64,000 nucleotides of DNA from Limnochordia bacterium (GTDB lineage: Bacteria > Bacillota > Limnochordia > DUMW01). The notes under the pieces are model-generated. The model searched no databases. It was not told the origin of the DNA and saw only the letters and a program-made list of their open reading frames with translations. Below are positions 32,741 to 41,979 of the stretch, in pieces (position 1 is the stretch's first letter; the number at the start of each line of letters is the position of its first letter). The position numbers and the translations under genes were made by a program. Location of the stretch: the NCBI GenBank assembly GCA_023230925.1, contig JALNWK010000006.1:1-64000 (forward strand). Direction: 5' to 3'.

Positions 32741-32938
32741 AATCAACCATCAATAGATCGATTGCTAGGTAGAGTAGATAGTCGGTATACTGCAGTAGTA
32801 GCTGCGGCAAAAAGGGCGCGACAGTTATCTGAAGGAGCGGAACCATTAGCTGATGTACAGACTAATAAGCCTGTCACAGTTGCTCTTTATGAACTGGGTT
32901 CTGGTACTGTTAGGTACGAACGGATCCGTAAAAGTTGA
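32738..32938 (+). CDS. rpoZ: RNA polymerase omega subunit
   Basis: The 66-residue protein begins MNQPSIDRLLGRVDSRYTAV and continues VVAAAKRARQL, matching omega (bacterial consensus: D-x-L...V.S.Y.LV..AAKRAR). The tail KPVTVALYELGSGTVRYERI is normal for Bacillota. Omega assists RNA polymerase assembly. The gene follows gmk as in Bacillus; the next Bacillus gene, coaBC, is absent here, and priA follows after 61 bases. Its ribosome site is separated from the ATG by a large hairpin. Confidence 0.88.
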   Translation: MNQPSIDRLLGRVDSRYTAVVAAAKRARQLSEGAEPLADVQTNKPVTVALYELGSGTVRYERIRKS

Positions 32939-32999
32939 AGCAGCATGCACAAAACGAGTATTGGACAGCTGTGATCTTCTGTGACTTAGAGGTGAGACT

Positions 33000-35270
33000 A
33001 TGCCCGGGTATGCGCAAGTCATCGTAGATGTACGAGTGCGACGGGTGGACCGTTGTTTTTGCTACAGCATTCCCAAGAAGCTGAAAAATCACCTGCGCCC
33101 AGGGCACCAGGTGCTAGTTCCTTTCAATAATCGACAAGTTATTGGTTATGTGATTGCTCTTGCGGATCAAGCCGAGGTCCCGGGGGTAAAACCCATCCTA
33201 CGAATTTGTACACAAGACCCAGTTCTGACTTCAGAGATGCTAACCCTGGCCCAGTGGATGGCCGACTACTACGGCTGTCTCCTCGTGGATGCCCTGCAGT
33301 GCTTCATTCCTCCGGGAATGCGTCATCTTGGTCAAACCTCAGGGCATCGCTACCTGAAGACCTTTGAGATCAAGGTAGCGGGAGAGGAACTAAGGCAAGC
33401 CAAGGAAATGGTCCGGCGAGCTCCACGGCAACAGGAGGTCTTAAGCTACTTTGAAAAGACATGTCTATCACAGCGATGTGAGGGGAATTGTCCCTGTGAG
33501 AAGGTGACCCTCTCCTTCTTGAGACAAAAGGGGTTATCCTATCACGCCCTTAGGGCCTTAGAGGACAAGGGTTACCTAGCCAGTGGACAGATTGTACTCT
33601 ATCGGGATCCCTTAGCGGAAGTCACCAAGCAAGGAAGTAGCACACCCCTAGCTCTAACCCCGGACCAACAGAGGGTCTTCGAGCAAATTAAAGACCAAAT
33701 TCGCCGGCAGACGGGCGGTGTGTATCTTTTGCACGGGGTAACGGGAAGTGGTAAGACCGAGGTATATATGCAGCTTATTGACGAAGTCCGGTCCCATGAT
33801 CAATCAGTGATCTTACTTGTCCCGGAGATCTCCATGACTCCCCAGATGCTGGGACTATTCAAAAGCAGATTTGCCGACGATGTTGCTGTTTTGCACAGTC
33901 GGTTGTCCGATGGAGAACGTTTTGATGAGTGGCAACGTATTGCCTCCGGTGAGGCTGGTATTGTGATTGGTGCTCGTTCGGCGGTTTTTGCTCCGGTACG
34001 AAATCTCGGTTTGCTAATCCTTGATGAGGAACATGAGACCACGTACAAGCAGGCTGAGGGGCAACCGCCTTATCATACCCGGGATGTGGCGATAAAGCGG
34101 GCGGAGCTTAATCGGGCAGTGGTGTTGTTAGGCAGTGCTACCCCCTCTTTGGAATCCTACTATATGGCCGAGCAGAAAGTATATAACTTAGTGACATTAC
34201 CAAGACGGATCAACAACCTTCCCCTACCGCAGGTAGACATAATCGATATGCGAGAGGAATTAAAGGCAAAAAACCGTTCCATGTTTAGTCGCACCCTCCA
34301 GCAGGGGATCAGAACAGCCCTAGCTCGTAGGGAACAGGTGATCCTGTTTATTAACCGCCGAGGAACCCTAGGTTTTATTCTATGCCGGGAATGCGGTCAT
34401 GTGTTGCACTGTGAAAATTGCGCTGTTTCCCTAACGTACCATGAGGATATCAACCGGTTGTGCTGTCATTACTGTGGACTGGAACGGGAGATACCAACCA
34501 CATGCCCTGAGTGCGGCAGCAGGAGTTTAAGGGGTTTTGGGGCGGGGACTCAGCGTGTGGAGCGGCAACTGGCCAATCTTTTTCCTCAAGCCCGCATCGC
34601 CCGCATGGACGGAGATACCACCCGCAGAAAGGGAGCCTTTGGACGTATCCTAGGGGACTTCCGTAACCATGATTTGGATGTCCTTATTGGCACACAAATG
34701 GTGGCCAAGGGGTTAGATTTTCCCCAAGTAACCTTGGTGGGAGTGATGGCCGCGGACCTCACGTTGAATATCCCGGATTACCGGGCGGCGGAGCGTACCT
34801 TTCAGCTTCTGACCCAGGTAGCCGGTCGGGCCGGCCGGGGCACGCGGCCCGGTCGGGTAATCGTGCAGACATATAATCCCGAACATTACAGTATCAAGGC
34901 CGCACAACATCATGATTACGTTGGGTTTTACAAACAAGAAATTGCCTTTCGCTCTAAGGTAAACTACCCACCAGTAGCCAATCTAGTTCGGCTTGTGTTT
35001 TCTGCGGAAGATGAGGAAGCAGTAGTTAAAGCAGCAAAGGAACATCTGATTGCGATGCAGCAAGGCCAGGACTACCATAATCAGGCGGTGGGTGTTTTGG
35101 GACCGGTGCCCTGTCCGCTAAGTCGACTGCAAGGCCGCTATCGCTGGCAGATTATGGTGAAGGGACCCGAACTGGCTACTTTACGAAAGGCGGCTCTTAT
35201 TGATAGAATAAGAAAGGTGGCACCGGATGTAGCTGTTTTTGTTGATATCAATCCGGTTTCCATGTATTAA
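33000..35270 (+). CDS. priA: Primosomal protein N' (replication restart helicase PriA)
   Basis: The 756-residue protein has the N-terminal DNA-binding domain (VIVDVRVRRVDRCFCYSIP), Walker A GVTGSGKTEVY (about residue 246), the DEEH box (about 340), SATPSLESYY, and the zinc-binding insert with eight cysteines (CRECGHVLHCENC, CCHYCG, CPECGS; about residues 462-505), then GTQMVAKGLDFPQVTLVGV and AGRAGRG. It reloads the replisome at stalled forks. The start ATG has GAGGTGAG upstream. Confidence 0.95.
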   Translation: MPGYAQVIVDVRVRRVDRCFCYSIPKKLKNHLRPGHQVLVPFNNRQVIGYVIALADQAEVPGVKPILRICTQDPVLTSEMLTLAQWMADYYGCLLVDALQCFIPPGMRHLGQTSGHRYLKTFEIKVAGEELRQAKEMVRRAPRQQEVLSYFEKTCLSQRCEGNCPCEKVTLSFLRQKGLSYHALRALEDKGYLASGQIVLYRDPLAEVTKQGSSTPLALTPDQQRVFEQIKDQIRRQTGGVYLLHGVTGSGKTEVYMQLIDEVRSHDQSVILLVPEISMTPQMLGLFKSRFADDVAVLHSRLSDGERFDEWQRIASGEAGIVIGARSAVFAPVRNLGLLILDEEHETTYKQAEGQPPYHTRDVAIKRAELNRAVVLLGSATPSLESYYMAEQKVYNLVTLPRRINNLPLPQVDIIDMREELKAKNRSMFSRTLQQGIRTALARREQVILFINRRGTLGFILCRECGHVLHCENCAVSLTYHEDINRLCCHYCGLEREIPTTCPECGSRSLRGFGAGTQRVERQLANLFPQARIARMDGDTTRRKGAFGRILGDFRNHDLDVLIGTQMVAKGLDFPQVTLVGVMAADLTLNIPDYRAAERTFQLLTQVAGRAGRGTRPGRVIVQTYNPEHYSIKAAQHHDYVGFYKQEIAFRSKVNYPPVANLVRLVFSAEDEEAVVKAAKEHLIAMQQGQDYHNQAVGVLGPVPCPLSRLQGRYRWQIMVKGPELATLRKAALIDRIRKVAPDVAVFVDINPVSMY

Positions 35271-35279
35271 TCCAAAACT

Positions 35280-35319
35280 AAGGGGGCGTCGGGCATCTAG
35301 GTATGCCCAAGTGGAAATG
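35280..35319 (+). promoter_or_regulatory. def initiation region with hairpin between Shine-Dalgarno and start
   Basis: AAGGGGG lies at 35280-35286. GGGCAT (35291-35296) and ATGCCC (35303-35308) form a perfect six-pair stem with a six-base loop. The candidate starts are GTG 35311 and ATG 35317. Excluding the hairpin, six or twelve bases separate the ribosome site from them; counted linearly it would be too far. Confidence 0.5.
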
Positions 35320-35769
35320 GCACAACTGGAAGTAGTAGTGGAGGGCGATTCGGTCCTTCGTCAAACCGCCCAGCCGGTTAAACGGGTGACGAAGAGATTG
35401 GTTACCCTGATCAAGGATATGGGAGAGACCATGTATGCAGCCAATGGGGTTGGCCTTGCCGCTCCCCAGGTTGGTGAATCAATTAGGGTAATTGTGGTTG
35501 ATCCTGGGGATGGACTGATCGCGGTGGTGAATCCTGTGATTACCGCTGGCAGTGGGGAAGATATTGAGGTTGAAGGATGCCTGAGTATTCCTGGAGTGAG
35601 CGGGTATGTACAACGCTTTGCCCGTGTTGAGGTTGATGGATTGAATGAAAAGGGCAGGCCAATCAGGATTCAGGCCGATGGTTTGTTAGCGAGGATCTTA
35701 CAGCATGAGATTGATCACTTAGATGGCATACTCTTCATTGATAAAGCCACCTGCCTGTCCCAAGACTAG
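35317..35769 (+). CDS. def: Peptide deformylase
   Basis: Removes the formyl group from nascent proteins. Starting at ATG 35317 the protein has 150 residues, with the three family motifs GVGLAAPQVG, EGCLSIPG (metal-binding cysteine) and QHEIDHLDG (metal-binding histidines and catalytic glutamate). A longer frame from 35239 inside priA adds residues unlike the family; GTG 35311 is a second possible start. It precedes fmt, the enzyme adding the formyl group to initiator tRNA. Confidence 0.94.
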   Translation: MAQLEVVVEGDSVLRQTAQPVKRVTKRLVTLIKDMGETMYAANGVGLAAPQVGESIRVIVVDPGDGLIAVVNPVITAGSGEDIEVEGCLSIPGVSGYVQRFARVEVDGLNEKGRPIRIQADGLLARILQHEIDHLDGILFIDKATCLSQD

Positions 35770-35790
35770 GCAAAAGGAAGGAGCCTGGAT

Positions 35791-36726
35791 GTGCGTTTTG
35801 TTTTCATGGGAACACCGGACTTTTCTGTTCCTACTCTAAAGACCTTGGCCAAGAGGCACGAGGTGGTTTTGGTTGTAACTCAGCCTGATCGACCCCGGGA
35901 TCGGGGCCAACGGGTCAAACCATCACCGGTAAAGGCAGTAGCAAAAAAACTGCAGATACCGGTGGTCCAGCCTGAGCGGGTTAGTGATCCTGAGTTTATT
36001 GCCAAGCTTGCAGCTTACGATGTTGATGCCATCATTGTTGTGGCCTTCGGACAGAAGATTCCGGAGGAAATCCTGCAAATGGGGAAATATGGTTGTATCA
36101 ATGTCCATGCTTCGCTGCTACCAAAGTATCGGGGGGCAGCGCCAATTCAGTGGGCCATCCTCAAGGGTGAGACGACCACCGGGGTGACTGTCATGCAAAT
36201 GGATACCGGTTGGGATACGGGGGATATTCTCATGCAACGGGAGATCGTTTTATCTCCAGAGGAAACTGGAGGAACGTTACATGATCGGCTGGCAGCTTTG
36301 GGGGCAACGGCCTTAATTGAGGCTCTCGCAGGTTTAGCTAAGGGGGACCTTACGCCAAGGCCCCAGAATGATCAGCTGGCAACTGTGGCTCCGAAGCTAA
36401 CCAAGGAAAGGGGACGTATCCAGTGGGACAGGCCAGCCGATGAAATTGAACGGTTAGTCCGTGCTATGAATCCTTGGCCCCTTGCCTATTGTACTCATCG
36501 GGACCTACGTTTGCGTGTTTGGCGGGCCGGAGTTGATGCTACTAGTCACCGGGCACAGCCAGGAGCTGTTTTGCGTATTGATCCCCAAAAAGGGATAGCA
36601 GTTGCCTGTGGGTATGCTATGGTATGGTTAGAAGAGGTACAACCCCAAGCCCGTAGACGCATGGGCGCACAGGACTACGTAAATGGTTATGGTATTACTA
36701 TTGGAGAGGTCTTAGGCAATGGGTAA
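35791..36726 (+). CDS. fmt: Methionyl-tRNA formyltransferase
   Basis: The 311-residue protein starts RFVFMGTPDFSVPTLKTLA and has the formyl-THF-binding ASLLPKYRGAAPIQWAI with the catalytic NVHAS context, and GVTVMQMDTGWDTGDIL. A C-terminal domain (WDRPADEIERLVRAMNPWPL) binds the tRNA. The start is GTG 35791 with AAGGAAGGAG upstream. It overlaps the next gene by eight bases. Confidence 0.95.
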   Translation: MRFVFMGTPDFSVPTLKTLAKRHEVVLVVTQPDRPRDRGQRVKPSPVKAVAKKLQIPVVQPERVSDPEFIAKLAAYDVDAIIVVAFGQKIPEEILQMGKYGCINVHASLLPKYRGAAPIQWAILKGETTTGVTVMQMDTGWDTGDILMQREIVLSPEETGGTLHDRLAALGATALIEALAGLAKGDLTPRPQNDQLATVAPKLTKERGRIQWDRPADEIERLVRAMNPWPLAYCTHRDLRLRVWRAGVDATSHRAQPGAVLRIDPQKGIAVACGYAMVWLEEVQPQARRRMGAQDYVNGYGITIGEVLGNG

Positions 36727-37489
36727 AACCAGCTCTTACCAAGATAGCCCACGGTTGATTGTTGGGCTCCTTGCCGCAGCATTTGGGTTTGTGGTATTAT
36801 TGACCTGGTTAATCCTTTATCTGCCAAACCTTGGGGACCAGCTGGTCGTGGTGTTTTCTGCCCTTAAGATTGGCTTAGGTGTAATGCTTATAGTCTTATT
36901 GATTGGGATCATCGCCTTAGTGTGGATGCTAAGGAAACACCGCTTCTTGGCGATATTTGATGCCCCCATCCAGTGGACCTTGCGGGTCCTATTGCCGGTT
37001 GCCATGTTCTTAGGAAGACTTCTAAAGGTTCCTAAGGATCTCATTCGCCGCTCTTACATCGGGGTTCACAACCGACTAACCCAGATTCGCAAACAGATAG
37101 GTGTTGTACCGGATCGGCTATTGGTTCTAGTACCTGCCTGTTTGCAGCGGTTTGAATGTAGGATGAAGGTAACCGGTCGGGTGGAAAACTGTCAGAAATG
37201 CGGCGCTTGTCCCATCGGAGACCTGTTAGCTTTGCGCGAACGACTTGGATTTCAACTTGTTGTTAGTGCCGGAGGGACCCAGGCGAGAAGGGCAGTAGTG
37301 GAGTATCAGCCCGAGGCGGTGGTAGCAGTGGCCTGTGAAAGGGATTTGGTGAGCGGGATATGCGATGTTGATCCTCGGCTAAATGTCCTTGGGATTATTA
37401 ACCAAAGACCCAAGGGCCCTTGCTTTGAGACCGAGGTTGATTTGAGACAGCTGGAAAATGCTGTGTTGAGTTTACTTGCCCCAAGATAA
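36719..37489 (+). CDS. DUF116 membrane protein
   Basis: A 256-residue protein with two N-terminal membrane segments and a cytosolic DUF116 domain, with a cysteine cluster RVENCQKCGACPIGDL and VVAVACERDLVSGI, typical of this uncharacterised family in Bacillota; the cysteines could bind a metal or cluster. It starts within the end of fmt, so it is expressed with def-fmt. Function unknown. Confidence 0.85.
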   Translation: MGKTSSYQDSPRLIVGLLAAAFGFVVLLTWLILYLPNLGDQLVVVFSALKIGLGVMLIVLLIGIIALVWMLRKHRFLAIFDAPIQWTLRVLLPVAMFLGRLLKVPKDLIRRSYIGVHNRLTQIRKQIGVVPDRLLVLVPACLQRFECRMKVTGRVENCQKCGACPIGDLLALRERLGFQLVVSAGGTQARRAVVEYQPEAVVAVACERDLVSGICDVDPRLNVLGIINQRPKGPCFETEVDLRQLENAVLSLLAPR

Positions 37490-37517
37490 GGTAAGGATAG
37501 GAAGAGGAGGAGAAGAC

Positions 37518-38216
37518 ATGTATATTCTGCAGTACTATGCGACATGGATTGTATTGCTTCCTGCGCTAGTTTTAGCAATGTATGCCCAGCTGAAGGTGCA
37601 AAGCACTTTTTCCAGGTATTTACGGCATCCAGCATACATTGGCAAAAGTGGCGCCCAGGTAGCGAGGGAGCTTTTAGATCGGAACAACCTATCCGATGTA
37701 CGGGTAGAGAGGACCGGTCGTACCCTAGGAGATCACTATGATCCCAGGGTACGGGTGCTTCGGTTGTCCCCCGAAGTATATGAGGGTCGTTCAATTGCTG
37801 CTCTTGGTGTAGCCGCCCATGAGACCGGTCATGCCTTGCAGCACGCAGCCAACTATTTACCTCTGGGATTGCGAAACAGCATCTTCCCTGTGGCTAGCTT
37901 TGGTTCTCAGCTGGCTCTGCCCTTGTTCTTCGTAGGATTACTCTTCCAGGGTGCCGGGCTAGGTTGGTTAACGGACCTGGGTATTTTGCTGTTCATGACG
38001 GCGATCTTATTCCAGTTGGTGACTTTGCCCGTCGAGTTTAATGCCAGTAGAAGAGCCATGGCTCTTCTATCACAGGGTGGGTATATTACCCGCGCGGAGG
38101 CGGGAAAAACAAAAGAGATCCTCAGTGCAGCGGCCTTGACCTATGTGGCAGCAGTTGCCGTTTCCATTGGCCAACTACTAAGATTGCTACTAATCCGGGG
38201 CCAACGACGGGACTGA
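37518..38216 (+). CDS. Membrane neutral zinc metallopeptidase (YugP family)
   Basis: The 232-residue protein begins with a membrane segment (MYILQYYATWIVLLPALVLA), then a domain with DHYDPRVRVLRLSP and the zinc motif AAHETGHALQHAANY (H-E-x-x-H, about residue 101), then two or three membrane segments and LPVEFNASRRAMALL, which carries the probable third ligand glutamate. This is the YugP-type peptidase (PF04298). The start is ATG 37518 behind GGAGGAG; a TTG at 37476 lies inside the previous gene. Confidence 0.9.
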   Translation: MYILQYYATWIVLLPALVLAMYAQLKVQSTFSRYLRHPAYIGKSGAQVARELLDRNNLSDVRVERTGRTLGDHYDPRVRVLRLSPEVYEGRSIAALGVAAHETGHALQHAANYLPLGLRNSIFPVASFGSQLALPLFFVGLLFQGAGLGWLTDLGILLFMTAILFQLVTLPVEFNASRRAMALLSQGGYITRAEAGKTKEILSAAALTYVAAVAVSIGQLLRLLLIRGQRRD

Positions 38217-38220
38217 TTTT

Positions 38221-39612
38221 ATGGGTAAGGGTCCTAGCACTAATGTCTCCCCCGCAAGACAGGTTGCCCTTGCTGTTTTGATGGAGGTTGAAGGAAAAAG
38301 AGCCTATGCTACCTTGGCTCTAAATGAGAAGCTGCCCGGTCTTACCAAGAAAGACCGGGCGCTAGCTACTGAGATCGTATGTGGCACCCTACGGAACAGA
38401 AGCCTACTAGATTGGCACATTAGACAGGTGGCCGATCGTCCTCTAGAGACGATGTCCCCTCCAGTTCGCAATATACTACGCCTAAGCACCTACCAGATCC
38501 TGTTTCTGGATTCCATAGGTGACTATGCCATTGTGGACGAGGCTGTGCGGCTGACTAAGTCCTCCTCCCGCAAAGCAGCGGGGTTTGTCAATGGGGTGCT
38601 GCGTAACCTCCTACGTAAACTACCAGGGTTTTCCTTGCCCTGTTTGGCAGACGATCCGGTGGCGTATGTCTCGATCAAGTATTCCCATCCGGCGTGGCTG
38701 GTGGAAAGATGGATTGCCAACTTCGGAATCCAGCATACCATTGCCTATTGCCAAGCCAATAACGAGACTCCTCCTACTGTGATTAGGACCAATACACTAA
38801 AGATCTCCCGGGAAGAGTTATTTACTTCCTTGGGAAAAGCAGGAATAAACGGTTGGTTTACAGAATATGTACCGGAAAGCATCGTCGTGGAAAAAACCGG
38901 GTCGCCCGAGGCTTTACCGGGTTACCATGAAGGTTGGTTTTTCATTCAGGATGAGAGTTCTATGATTGCGGCCCACTGTATGGATCCGAAACCCACAGAT
39001 GTGGTCTATGACCTATGTAGCGCTCCTGGAGGGAAAGCCACCCATTTGGCTCAGTTGATGGGAAATCATGGGGAGATATTGGCCGTGGACATCCATGAGC
39101 ATCGGCTGAAGCTAATCGAGGAGAATGCTAGGCGACTTGGTATCACTAACATAGAGACCGTCCTCAGTCCCGCAGAGAAGCTACCGGAGGAATTTTTCGG
39201 CAAGGCACAGCGGGTGCTAGTGGATGCTCCTTGTTCGGGGTTGGGGGTTTTACGCCGAAGGGTTGACGCCCGTTGGCATAAGAGCGAAGCGGATATAGTA
39301 GATTTACAACAGATTCAGCGGAGTATTTTGAGTCGGGCAGCTAGTTTAGTAGCTCCTGGAGGTATCCTAGTATACACAACATGTACCCTGGAACCGGAGG
39401 AGACCCTGGATAATGTAGCTTGGTTTCTGTCTAGTTTTCCAGATTATTTCCCTGGGGGTACTCTATCCTCTAGGTTTAGTCGTTTTGCGCCCTCCCGTCT
39501 GTATCGGGTCTTATCCATACAACGAGAGGTACAGCGATGTATCGCCGCCCTAGCGCCCCATTTGGATGGAACAGATGGCTTTTTCATTGCGCAGTTTGAG
39601 AAGAAGCAATAA
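38221..39612 (+). CDS. rsmB: 16S rRNA (cytosine(967)-C(5))-methyltransferase
   Basis: The 463-residue protein has the N-terminal NusB-like RNA-binding domain (ARQVALAVLMEVEGKRAYATL) and a SAM-dependent methyltransferase with VYDLCSAPGGKATHLAQLMG, the catalytic LVDAPCSGLGVLRR and VYTTCTLEPEE motifs, containing both catalytic cysteines. The ATG lies four bases after the Zn-peptidase stop. The gene matches yloM of Bacillus in position after fmt. Confidence 0.94.
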   Translation: MGKGPSTNVSPARQVALAVLMEVEGKRAYATLALNEKLPGLTKKDRALATEIVCGTLRNRSLLDWHIRQVADRPLETMSPPVRNILRLSTYQILFLDSIGDYAIVDEAVRLTKSSSRKAAGFVNGVLRNLLRKLPGFSLPCLADDPVAYVSIKYSHPAWLVERWIANFGIQHTIAYCQANNETPPTVIRTNTLKISREELFTSLGKAGINGWFTEYVPESIVVEKTGSPEALPGYHEGWFFIQDESSMIAAHCMDPKPTDVVYDLCSAPGGKATHLAQLMGNHGEILAVDIHEHRLKLIEENARRLGITNIETVLSPAEKLPEEFFGKAQRVLVDAPCSGLGVLRRRVDARWHKSEADIVDLQQIQRSILSRAASLVAPGGILVYTTCTLEPEETLDNVAWFLSSFPDYFPGGTLSSRFSRFAPSRLYRVLSIQREVQRCIAALAPHLDGTDGFFIAQFEKKQ

Positions 39613-39628
39613 GAAGGGGTGGGAGGAT

Positions 39629-40411
39629 GTGTTAAGAGTTCTCATAGTTGATAATAATGCAGACTTATGCCAACAGCTAGAAGAATATCTCGCACAGTCG
39701 CCAGACATTGAACCCTGTGGTGTGGCCTATGATGGGGAGATGGCCCTTGAGTTAATCCAAGAACTCGAACCCGATGTGGTACTTTTGGATCTAACTATGC
39801 CTAAACTAGATGGTATAGGTGTGATGGAAGGTCTGTCTAATTTAGACTTAGATACGTATCCGGATGTCATTGTGTTGACAGCCTTTGCCCGGGATGAAAT
39901 GGTGGAGCGGATGACCGAACTGGGCGCGAAATATTTCATTGTGAAGCCAATTAACCTGAGTATCCTAGCTGAACGGATCCGGCAATTCGGGGCGTCTGAC
40001 AACTCGAACCAAATGGGGGGAAGGTTGCCAAATAGTACCGCCTCACCCCTAGGTACAATTCGGCGTTCAGAGGCGATGCTTACAGATCTGCTGCACCAGA
40101 TCGGGCTACCGTCTCATTTCAAAGGACATGTGTATCTAAGAGAAGCGGTGTTAATGGTTATGGATAACCCTGCCTTACTTGGAGGGCTGACGAAACAGGT
40201 TTACCCGGTGATTGCAGAGCGTCATAGTACTACGCCATCGGGGGTTGAATCTGCGATCCGAAATGCTCTTGTCACGGCATGGAATAGGGGTAACCGTGAG
40301 TTTCTGGTGACTCTGATGGGAATACATATGACCAACAACGGAGAGGCCCAAATGCCCACTAATTCCGTTCTTATAGCAAAGCTTGCGGATCGATTACGCC
40401 TAGCTAAGTAG
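39629..40411 (+). CDS. spo0A: Sporulation master regulator Spo0A
   Basis: The 260-residue response regulator has a receiver domain (RVLIVDNNADL; phosphorylated aspartate in DVVLLDLTMPKLDG, about residue 54; VLTAF; KPINLSIL) and the Spo0A DNA-binding domain with LHQIGLPSHFKGHVYLREAV, VYPVIAERHSTTPSGVESAI and NALVTAWNRGN, specific to Spo0A. The start is GTG 39629 behind GGGAGG. It normally follows spoIVB; here it sits between rsmB and an opposite-strand permease. Its last eight bases overlap the end of that gene. It indicates a spore-former. Confidence 0.95.
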   Translation: MLRVLIVDNNADLCQQLEEYLAQSPDIEPCGVAYDGEMALELIQELEPDVVLLDLTMPKLDGIGVMEGLSNLDLDTYPDVIVLTAFARDEMVERMTELGAKYFIVKPINLSILAERIRQFGASDNSNQMGGRLPNSTASPLGTIRRSEAMLTDLLHQIGLPSHFKGHVYLREAVLMVMDNPALLGGLTKQVYPVIAERHSTTPSGVESAIRNALVTAWNRGNREFLVTLMGIHMTNNGEAQMPTNSVLIAKLADRLRLAK

Positions 40412-41924
40412 TCTGTGAACGGGTGCTTAGGCTTAGTCTCGGTAGCACAAACACCAAGAGTAGAAAGACGAGAAGCATCCGGGGTAGGGAATAAAGCAAG
40501 CTCCAGCCGTAAGCCCTAAGCGCAATAGTTGGACCATATTCGAAGAACAAATCAAGGTTATTCAGCCCAGCAATAAGGGTTAGCTTATCCTCGGTGAGTA
40601 TGACTGACTGGATGAATTGGTATTGAGCAAAGCTCTGTGCGAAGGAAGTCAAGATTACCACAAGACAGGCAGGACCCAAATTGCTGGGCTGTCTGTGTGC
40701 AAAAAATAGTCGAAAGATGAAGATACTAAGGGGTGATGCGCCAAGAGTTAGCGCGATGGCCCAAAGGTTGTCAAATAATCCGATATTGAACAACACGATG
40801 CGCAGGAACGGTGTTAGTACCAAAGGGAAGAGGAAGAGGGGGGCTGTCAGAAACAGTGAGGCTACTCTACTTCCCACGGGCTTAATGACGTTGAGAGAAT
40901 AGCCAGCCATAGCTCCCAGTAACAGCTGAAGCCCGGCGACTACCCCTCCGACTAAAAGACCGTTTGTGGTCCATCTACGAAAGGGAAGTCCTAGGGAGGA
41001 TGGACCTTCGGAAAACTGCTGCGCAATTAGCAAAGCCAACGTGGGCACAAGTAACAGTACCACTACGATTAAGGGAATATAGACCGCCCATGTGGGTTGT
41101 GTGCTGTTTTTCCGATGGAGGGTGCTACTTGGAGCGAGCAGTGGTTGTTGTTGCTCCATGATCCACCACACAACAATACCTAAAATGAGTAAAGGGATAG
41201 CGAGAACTACACCAGCGGCAGCGGCTAATTCCTGGGCGGTCACGCCCCCTTGGAGATTGGTGTTGATAAACGCAGCGATGGTTTGGTCTAATACCAAATG
41301 GCTGGTTACCAAGCCAAAGGCTAGGAAGAAGATAATGCTCAAAGCAAAGGCCGATGGTTGACTGGCATATTTAAAGGTATTGTTCTCCGTTAGGCTGGTA
41401 ATGACGTATCCAAGTAATATGGCTAAGGGCAGGATGAAAAGTCCATCAAGGACGATCCCCTTAAGTAAAGCCAGGGGACCGGGGCCGAAAATTCCAAGAT
41501 TTATGTTTCGGCTTAATAGAAATATATACGATCCTTGGAAAATACCATAGAAAAGACCTGCTGAACCAAGGAGGGTAACTAGGCTTAAGGATAACTTGTA
41601 CAGGTTTGACTGATTGCGATATGAGGCACTACTGTGACCTAACCAAAGGCCAAGACCTGTAAAAACCAACTTGCCAAGGACAACGAAGACTGTTATTTTA
41701 AGGGAATGGTTAAAGGTCCCATCGGCAAAGAGGGTTTGGAAATGAGCTAGACCCACGTACGTGCTTCTTGCTCCGGCTAAGTCGATAGCAGACATGCTCA
41801 TCCGCACTAGTCCAACCAAGGGCATCCAGCTAAAAAAGCCGATGGCAACACAGGCGGGAAGCAGGAGAAGCCAGCCTAATAGGCTGCTGAATAATCGTGT
41901 AGTGAAACGACCTTCATTAACCAT
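40404..41924 (-). CDS. Unusual fused MalF/MalG-like ABC permease lacking a normal EAA loop
   Basis: A 506-residue membrane protein with about 12 hydrophobic segments. The first half resembles MalF-type permeases (GWLLLLPACVAIGFFSWMPL, then YVGLAHFQTLF) and the second half MalG-type ones (WTTNGLLVGGVVAGLQLLLG, TLGASPLSIFIFRLFFA). The EAA loop that contacts the ATPase (normally near IPRELEEAARIDGAS) is missing at the expected site after FRLFF, where the text passes straight on to HRQPSNLGPACLVV. No solute-binding or ATPase gene is adjacent. It could pair with the orphan binding protein at 22773, but only by guess. The start is ATG 41924 with GGGAGGG upstream. Confidence 0.65.
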   Translation of the reverse strand: MVNEGRFTTRLFSSLLGWLLLLPACVAIGFFSWMPLVGLVRMSMSAIDLAGARSTYVGLAHFQTLFADGTFNHSLKITVFVVLGKLVFTGLGLWLGHSSASYRNQSNLYKLSLSLVTLLGSAGLFYGIFQGSYIFLLSRNINLGIFGPGPLALLKGIVLDGLFILPLAILLGYVITSLTENNTFKYASQPSAFALSIIFFLAFGLVTSHLVLDQTIAAFINTNLQGGVTAQELAAAAGVVLAIPLLILGIVVWWIMEQQQPLLAPSSTLHRKNSTQPTWAVYIPLIVVVLLLVPTLALLIAQQFSEGPSSLGLPFRRWTTNGLLVGGVVAGLQLLLGAMAGYSLNVIKPVGSRVASLFLTAPLFLFPLVLTPFLRIVLFNIGLFDNLWAIALTLGASPLSIFIFRLFFAHRQPSNLGPACLVVILTSFAQSFAQYQFIQSVILTEDKLTLIAGLNNLDLFFEYGPTIALRAYGWSLLYSLPRMLLVFLLLVFVLPRLSLSTRSQTT

Positions 41925-41940
41925 GGTAACCCTCCCGGAA

Positions 41941-41969
41941 AGAAAGAAAGCACCGTCAAATTCGGTGCT
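41941..41969 (-). terminator. Terminator of the tRNA-Pro gene
   Basis: On the minus strand AGCACCG and CGGTGCT form a seven-pair stem (41969-41949) with an AATTTGA loop, followed by TTCTTTCTTT. It lies directly after the tRNA and before the permease gene. Confidence 0.8.
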
Positions 41970-41979
41970 AGATTAAGAA

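Noticed and set aside
35239..35316. Upstream extension of def starting inside priA
   Set aside because: The extra residues do not resemble peptide deformylase and begin within the priA coding sequence; the family starts close to MAQLEVV.
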